36,821 nucleotides of DNA from Akkermansiaceae bacterium UBA1506 (lineage in GTDB: Bacteria > Verrucomicrobiota > Verrucomicrobiia > Verrucomicrobiales > DEV007). The stretch lies in assembly GCA_002323995.1 (NCBI GenBank), contig DCQY01000107.1:31470-68290 (forward strand). Reading direction: 5' to 3'. A model generated the notes under the pieces. The model was not told the origin of the DNA. It worked only from the letters and a program-made list of their open reading frames with translations, and ran no database searches. A program made the position numbers and the translations under genes. Positions 32,445 through 36,821 of the stretch are shown here, one piece after another (positions within the stretch are counted from its first letter, which is position 1; each line of letters begins with the position of its first letter).

Positions 32445-33797
32445 ATGGCCAAGGTTCTAGGTGCGCTATTTTTCATTGCTGCCAGTTTTCTCAATGCAGA
32501 AACAGTGCCGCCCAATGTGATCATCGTTTACACGGACGACCAAGGATCTGTTGATGCGAATTGTTACGGCTCGAGGGATCTTGTGACGCCTCATATCGAC
32601 CTGCTGGCGGAGACTGGAGTTCGCTTCACTCAGATGATGGCTCCTTCTGGAATTTGTTCAGCGTCGCGGGCCGGGTTGCTGACCGGACAGTTTCCGGCCC
32701 GCGCAGGTGTTCCCGGAAATGTTTCTTCAGCCCAAGGCGTGGCTGGCATGCCGACCGAAAAAGTGACGATGGCTGAAATGCTTAAAGGGGCAGGCTATGT
32801 TACCGGACATATTGGCAAATGGCACTTGGGCTACACGCCGGAAACGATGCCTAATGGTCAGGGCTTTGACTACTCATATGGGCATATGGGCGGCTGCATC
32901 GATAACTATTCCCACTTTTTTTATTGGAATGGACCGAACCGGCATGACTTGTGGCGTAACGGTGAGGAAATCTGGGAGGACGGAAAGTTTTTTGGAACGG
33001 GCATGATGGATGAGTTACGTGGCTTCATTGATCGGAATGAAAAAGGTCCGTTCTTTGTTTATTGGGCGATTAACTGGCCTCACTATCCGCTGCAGGGAAC
33101 TGATAGGTGGCGCGAATATTACAAGGATCTTCCATCTCCACGAAACATGTATGCCGCATTCATGTCCTCAACGGATGACCTGATTGGCGAGTTGCTAAGT
33201 CATCTAGAAGAAAAAGGATTGAGGGAAAATACACTTGTCATTTTTCAGTCGGATCACGGACATTCGGTTGAGGAGCGTACTTTCAGTGGTGGTGGTTCCG
33301 CTGGGCCGTATCGAGGGCATAAGGGGACCTTGTGGGAAGGTGGGCTTCGAGTCCCTTCGATCGCCAGTTGGCCAGCAGGATTGCCTAGAGGTGAAGTGCG
33401 AGATCAGTTGGTCTGCGGCATCGATTGGTATCCAACCTTGGCAGAGTTGGCAGGGGCTGAGATTCCCGCTACTCATCACGTCGACGGTAAGTCGCTGGTA
33501 TCATTGTTGAGATCAGGTGGTCTGCCTTCTCCGCATCGAGAGCTTTACTGGAGGATGGGCAACGGGAATCATGCAAGGTGGGCGGCGAGAGAAGGAGATT
33601 GGAAAATCCTTGGCAAGACTCGTGAAACAGTTCGCCCGGAAGGAATTCCTGAACTCAGTGAAGAAGATAAGGAATTGTTCCTTGTCGACCTGAAATCCGA
33701 TCCGGGTGAAACGACAAATCTTCGAACCGAAAATCCCGAAGTGGTGGAGCGTTTGCTTGAGATCCGCGAAAAATATGAGGCGGATTTTTCAGAATAG
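32445..33797 (+). CDS. Secreted sulfatase (formylglycine type)
   Basis: The protein has 450 residues with a signal peptide (MAKVLGALFFIAASFLNA). The sulfatase start VPPNVIIVYTDDQG has the first metal-binding Asp pair. The maturation site is Cys71 in GICSASRAGLLTG, i.e. C-x-A-x-R, which a formylglycine-generating enzyme would convert. Further marks are HIGKWHLGY near 120-128, FQSDHGHS with the second metal site, and RGHKGTLWEGGLRVPS. The active-site residues I can check are present. It hydrolyses sulfate esters outside the cytoplasm, probably from algal or animal polysaccharides. It diverges from ribD; the sigma factor gene follows on the same strand after 101 bases. No anaerobic or aerobic maturase gene is in the window. 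Confidence 0.95.
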   Translation: MAKVLGALFFIAASFLNAETVPPNVIIVYTDDQGSVDANCYGSRDLVTPHIDLLAETGVRFTQMMAPSGICSASRAGLLTGQFPARAGVPGNVSSAQGVAGMPTEKVTMAEMLKGAGYVTGHIGKWHLGYTPETMPNGQGFDYSYGHMGGCIDNYSHFFYWNGPNRHDLWRNGEEIWEDGKFFGTGMMDELRGFIDRNEKGPFFVYWAINWPHYPLQGTDRWREYYKDLPSPRNMYAAFMSSTDDLIGELLSHLEEKGLRENTLVIFQSDHGHSVEERTFSGGGSAGPYRGHKGTLWEGGLRVPSIASWPAGLPRGEVRDQLVCGIDWYPTLAELAGAEIPATHHVDGKSLVSLLRSGGLPSPHRELYWRMGNGNHARWAAREGDWKILGKTRETVRPEGIPELSEEDKELFLVDLKSDPGETTNLRTENPEVVERLLEIREKYEADFSE

Positions 33798-33859
33798 GCG
33801 CCAGTGATGGGAAGGCTTGTCAGGCAATTTCAAAAGTGACTCTCTAAATTTTATGTGAA

Positions 33860-33881
33860 AATGTGAACGAAAGTTCACGTT
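33860..33881 (+). promoter_or_regulatory. Hairpin with GAAA loop before the sigma factor start
   Basis: AATGTGAAC pairs with GTTCACGTT around GAAA: nine pairs, one of them G-T. The GAAA loop is of the stable GNRA type in RNA. It lies 18 bases before the ATG at 33899, so it could be an operator or a translation-control hairpin. Confidence 0.4.
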
Positions 33882-33898
33882 GGACGTCTAAGTTAATA

Positions 33899-34411
33899 AT
33901 GCAGGATTTTTCTGAACTGTGGCGAATATGGTTGGCTGAAAACGGAAATCGCCTGATGCTTTTTGCGCGTCAGCAAACACGCAGCGAAGCAGACGCCGAG
34001 GATGTTCTTCAAATGGCTTTGGTGAAGACCTGGAAGACCCATTTTGGCGCCCCGGATCAACGGGTGCTCAGCTTGGCTTACACGAACATAAAACGTTGTG
34101 CGATAGACCTCGCGCGCAGCAGCGACAGTCGCCGGAGGCGTGAAGACGAATCTCAGCGTCAAATAGGTGAAATGGTCACATGGTTCGAGTTGCCTGAGGA
34201 TGACACCTCGAGAGCATTGCAGGTGGCGCTTTCTAAAATTCCGAAAAAATTCCGCGAGGTTATTACGCTTAAGATTTGGGGTGAGCAGACATTCGAAGAG
34301 GTTGGTAAGGCCCTAACAATATCACCAAATACCGCTGCCTCTCGATATCGATATGGTATGGAGGCGCTCCGCCGATGCCTATCCCTTGAGCGGCTTGAGA
34401 TAGAGCTTTAA
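33899..34411 (+). CDS. ECF-like RNA polymerase sigma factor
   Basis: From the ATG at 33899 the protein has 170 residues; a GTG at 33863 (182 residues) would start inside a stable hairpin. Region 2 has RQQTRSEADAEDVLQMALVKTW, typical of sigma-70 region 2, and region 4 has KKFREVITLKIWGEQTFEEVGKAL then SPNTAASRYRYGMEALRR, the -35-reading helix-turn-helix. An Arg-rich linker lies between them. No anti-sigma gene follows in the next 360 bases, and no regulon can be proposed. The gene follows the sulfatase by 101 bases. Confidence 0.9.
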   Translation: MQDFSELWRIWLAENGNRLMLFARQQTRSEADAEDVLQMALVKTWKTHFGAPDQRVLSLAYTNIKRCAIDLARSSDSRRRREDESQRQIGEMVTWFELPEDDTSRALQVALSKIPKKFREVITLKIWGEQTFEEVGKALTISPNTAASRYRYGMEALRRCLSLERLEIEL

Positions 34412-34772
34412 GGCGGCATAAATTCCCGATTAACCATTGAAAGAGGTCATCCTGCGGGCCGCCCCAAAGTTATTCCTAGATGGTGGGATCGGGTCAAATC
34501 TCGTGTCGTTCGAATTTTAGGTAGTGCTCACCCCTCAGGAGATCATCGAACAGGATCATAAATGGCTCAATACCATTAGAAACTTCCGAGAGCATAACGC
34601 ATTTGAGATTGCGAGGCTTCACCAACTCGGCTGACATGCCTCCCCCGGTTAGGTTGGTTGAAGCCAGAAATGCCTGCGTGTGCCGCCAACCATGAGAATG
34701 TGAGGTCAGATAACGCGCTTAAGCCGTCCACTCGCGATGAGTGAGACAAGGGTTTCATTTTGTTCGCCCGGT
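34412..34772. other. 361-base intergenic region with one possible 36-codon frame
   Basis: This stretch lies between converging sigma factor and lpd genes. It holds the small GTG frame listed separately, a hairpin CACTC/GAGTG (34729-34743) and GGTTGG/CCAACC repeats, but no clear terminator and no RNA gene. Confidence 0.5.
34524..34634 (+). CDS. Possible 36-residue small protein
   Basis: A GTG at 34524, preceded in frame by TAG two codons earlier, opens a frame to TGA at 34632-34634. The product reads LTPQEIIEQDHKWLNTIRNF, then REHNAFEIARLHQLG, a composition that fits an amphipathic helical protein more than chance sequence. AGGT three bases before the GTG is too close to serve as a good ribosome site. 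It could be a real small gene, the end of a lost gene, or chance. I recognise no family. Confidence 0.28.
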   Translation: MLTPQEIIEQDHKWLNTIRNFREHNAFEIARLHQLG

Positions 34773-36164
34773 TCAGATGTGAATGGCGTGACCGCTAGCG
34801 TCACTGGTGGCTTCGTGGATCGCCTCTGCGAGTGTCGGGTGCGCGTGGATGGTCGCTTCGATCTCGTCACTGGTTGCCTCGAGATTCATGGCAAGCGCAA
34901 CTTCAGCGATTAGTTCCGTTGCCCCTCCACCGATCATGTGAGCCCCTAGAATCTCACCGTGTTTCTTATCGAAGATCATCTTAACAAAGCCTTCCGAATC
35001 GGCTACGGCAAGCGCACGCCCACTGGCTGCGAAAGGAAACTTACCAACAGTGTATTCGAGACCTTGTTCTTCACACGCTTGCTCGGTAAGCCCGACGGAA
35101 GCGACCTCAGGGTGGCAGTAGGTGCAGGCGGGGAAGATGCCGACCTGCTTTGGCTCGTATCCATCAACGAACATACCCTCGACGGCTTGGATAGCTTCGT
35201 AGCTGCCAGTATGAGCAAGCCACGGAGGGCCGGTAATATCGCCGGCTGCGTAGACGTTGGCTACGCTGGTTTGGTAGCGATCATTGGTGTCGATGAATCC
35301 TCGTTCTAGCTTAATCTGCTCGGCGTTGTTCGGGAGAACGGGAGCAATACCGATCGCGACGAGCACCATTTCGGACTCGAGCACCTGGCTGTCTCCGCCT
35401 TCTGCAGGCTCCACGGTGAGCTTAACGCCATCACCACTAGTATCAGCTGAAGTCGTTTTAGTTCCAGTGAGCAGGTTGATACCCTGCTTGGTAAGTGACT
35501 TTCGAAGAGTCTCACTTACGTCTTTGTCTTCGATCGGGAGGACATGGTCTACCATTTCGACGACATTCACTTCTGTTCCATACGCGTTAAAGAAGTAGGC
35601 GAACTCGATGCCGATAGCACCAGCTCCAATAATGGTGATCGATTTTGGCTGCTTGGGAAGATTCATCGCCTCGCGTGAGCCGATGACCTTTTCACCATCA
35701 AAGGGGAGGAATGGAAGTTCGCGGGAAACGCATCCAGTAGCGATGAGGACATTTTTGGTTGTGAGCAGCTCAGTCTTGCCATCAGCATCGATCACCTCGA
35801 CCTTGCCGTTGGCGGCAAGGCCACCGACTCCGCGGATATAGTCCACCTTGTTCTTTTTGAAGAGGAATTCGATACCACCCGCCAATTTGTCAGACACGTT
35901 TCGGGAACGTTTCACGACCTTTTTCCAGTCATAGCTGAGGTTGTCGAAGGAAAGTCCAAAGTCGTCTCCGTGATGCTTTAGAGTATGATAGAGCTCCGCG
36001 TTTTTAAGAAGGGCTTTGGTCGGAATGCAACCCCAGTTGAGGCAGGTTCCGCCGGCGCGTTCTTTCTCAATGCAGGCTACTTTTTTTCCGAGTTGAGCGG
36101 CGCGAATGGCGCCGACGTATCCGGCGGGTCCGCCGCCGATGACGATGAGGTCGTAGGATGCCAT
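34773..36164 (-). CDS. lpd: Dihydrolipoyl dehydrogenase (E3)
   Basis: E3 re-oxidises the dihydrolipoyl group of E2 with NAD+ in pyruvate or other 2-oxoacid dehydrogenase complexes. The 463 residues are usual. FAD binding is GGGPAGYVGAIRAAQLG (10-26), the redox disulfide is C41-x4-C46 in GTCLNWGCIPTKALL, NAD binding is IIGAGAIGIEFAYFF (about 181-195), the second FAD motif is VYAAGDITG, and the C-terminal catalytic pair lies in HAHPTLAEAIHEA. All key residues are visible. It lies 9 bases after the E2 gene on the same strand, so the two form one operon, and E2/E3 likely serve one complex. Confidence 0.98.
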   Translation of the reverse strand: MASYDLIVIGGGPAGYVGAIRAAQLGKKVACIEKERAGGTCLNWGCIPTKALLKNAELYHTLKHHGDDFGLSFDNLSYDWKKVVKRSRNVSDKLAGGIEFLFKKNKVDYIRGVGGLAANGKVEVIDADGKTELLTTKNVLIATGCVSRELPFLPFDGEKVIGSREAMNLPKQPKSITIIGAGAIGIEFAYFFNAYGTEVNVVEMVDHVLPIEDKDVSETLRKSLTKQGINLLTGTKTTSADTSGDGVKLTVEPAEGGDSQVLESEMVLVAIGIAPVLPNNAEQIKLERGFIDTNDRYQTSVANVYAAGDITGPPWLAHTGSYEAIQAVEGMFVDGYEPKQVGIFPACTYCHPEVASVGLTEQACEEQGLEYTVGKFPFAASGRALAVADSEGFVKMIFDKKHGEILGAHMIGGGATELIAEVALAMNLEATSDEIEATIHAHPTLAEAIHEATSDASGHAIHI

Positions 36165-36173
36165 GACAGGAAT

Positions 36174-36821
36174 TTAGGAGATAAGGAGGAAGGGGCTTTC
36201 GAGGAAATGCTTCATTTTGGCAAGGAAAGTTGCTCCGACGGCGCCGTCAATGACTCGGTGGTCGCAGCTCATACCGATCCACATCCGCTGTCCGGGAACA
36301 ATTTCGTTGTTCGCGTTGACCACGGGTTGCTTGGAAATTGTTCCGATGGAGAGAATGGCAGACTGTGGCGGGTTGATGATAGCATCGAAGTTGGCGATGC
36401 CATATGCGCCAAGATTGGAAATTGTGATCGTTCCACCTTGCATCTCGTCAGGCGTCAGTTTCTTATCTCGGGCCCGCCCGGCGAGATCTTTGATCTCTGC
36501 GGAAAGCTCTTTAATAGACTTGTTTTGAGCAGCTTTAATCACCGGTGTCACGAGCCCCTCGTCGATCGCAACGGCGATGGACAGGTTCACATCAGAGTAG
36601 TGCTGGACTGAGTCTCCCATAAAGGAGGAATTCACTTCGGGAACAGCGACCGTTGCCAGCACGGTAGCCCGCATCACAAAGTCATTGACTGTGTATTTGG
36701 GCCCTTCGTTTGCAAGGCTGGCCTCGTTAACCTTAGCGCGCAATTCCATGAGCGGTTCGGTATCGACTTCAATATTGAGGTAGAAGTGAGGGACCGTGGT
36801 TTTACTCTCAAGGAGACGTTG
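36174..36821 (-). CDS. 2-oxoacid dehydrogenase E2 (acyltransferase), 5' part outside the window
   Basis: The frame is open from the window edge and ends with TAA at 36174-36176, leaving the last 215 residues. It contains the C-terminal catalytic acyltransferase domain only: QRLLESKTTVPHFYLNIEVD at the edge, then LRAKVNEASLANEGPKYTVN, and the catalytic motif DHRVIDGAVG with the active-site His. The N-terminal lipoyl domain and peripheral-subunit-binding domain must lie outside the window. The SKTTVPHFYL segment is typical of pyruvate dehydrogenase E2 (acetyltransferase), which I favour, but branched-chain E2 cannot be excluded. The lpd gene follows 9 bases downstream, so both are translated from one transcript. 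Confidence 0.95.
   Translation of the reverse strand, partial: QRLLESKTTVPHFYLNIEVDTEPLMELRAKVNEASLANEGPKYTVNDFVMRATVLATVAVPEVNSSFMGDSVQHYSDVNLSIAVAIDEGLVTPVIKAAQNKSIKELSAEIKDLAGRARDKKLTPDEMQGGTITISNLGAYGIANFDAIINPPQSAILSIGTISKQPVVNANNEIVPGQRMWIGMSCDHRVIDGAVGATFLAKMKHFLESPFLLIS

Noticed and set aside
34412..34463. GGCGGC and GCCGCC after the sigma factor gene as a terminator
   Set aside because: The arms are 40 bases apart and no T run follows.
34576..34758. Minus-strand 60-codon frame between sigma factor and lpd
   Set aside because: Ser-rich, no ribosome site, and opposed by a more protein-like plus-strand frame; not convincing.
35985..36611. Plus-strand frame antisense to lpd and E2
   Set aside because: Spans two certain minus-strand genes; shadow frame.
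1..36821. CRISPR array, insertion sequences, phage genes or toxin-antitoxin pairs
   Set aside because: I saw no direct repeat array, transposase, integrase, phage structural gene or toxin/antitoxin motif on either strand.

Overview
The window looks like chromosomal DNA of a marine-type Verrucomicrobiota. This is inference from gene content, not from a database search. Pointers are two secreted sulfatases plus a secreted alpha/beta hydrolase, a DUF4159 protein, a Fur-sufC-sufB-sufD locus, a 34-residue AURKAIP1/COX24-like basic protein, long-form HisG, and many genes without an obvious Shine-Dalgarno sequence. No phage, insertion sequence, CRISPR array or defence island is visible. The sequence is mostly housekeeping, with accessory sulfatase genes near both ends.

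Layout. 1-3089 (+): 3' part of a sulfatase and a secreted alpha/beta hydrolase. 3249-6331 (-): a possible small protein, a Gfo/Idh/MocA oxidoreductase and an Nramp-like transporter whose canonical metal-binding motifs are replaced. 6642-11538 (+): a tight run encoding an MlaE permease, MlaF ATPase, MCE/MlaD protein, a one-TM protein, CoaX and a ROK kinase. 11530-12673 (-): tRNA-Val(GAC) followed directly by a glycosyltransferase-like gene. 12766-14299 (+): an alpha/beta hydrolase and an FHA protein. 14378-15262 (-): DUF4159 protein. 15396-19436 (+): Fur-family regulator, sufC, sufB, sufD and a terminator. 19525-22347 (-): alaS. 22490-24190 (+): triple-FAS1 protein. 24244-27134 (-): L,D-transpeptidase-like protein and transketolase. 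27306-31111 (+): hisG, the 34-residue protein, a TPR protein and a DUF1853 protein. 31298-32314 (-): ribD. 32445-34411 (+): a second sulfatase and an ECF-like sigma factor. 34773-36821 (-): lpd and the 3' part of the 2-oxoacid dehydrogenase E2 gene.

How genes work together. MlaE/F/D form an inner-membrane lipid-transfer ABC system, so the cell has a Gram-negative envelope. SufB/C/D assemble Fe-S clusters and are probably controlled by the Fur-family protein through a perfect 16-bp palindrome beside its promoter. Lpd and E2 belong to one 2-oxoacid dehydrogenase complex. The sulfatases and hydrolase fit degradation of sulfated, possibly acylated, polysaccharides.

I found no clear new multi-gene system. 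The points most worth following are the Fur/suf palindrome, the terminator-like hairpin abutting the tRNA 5' end, the Nramp-like protein without its metal ligands, the overlooked 34-residue ribosome-type protein, and two unassigned small open frames.
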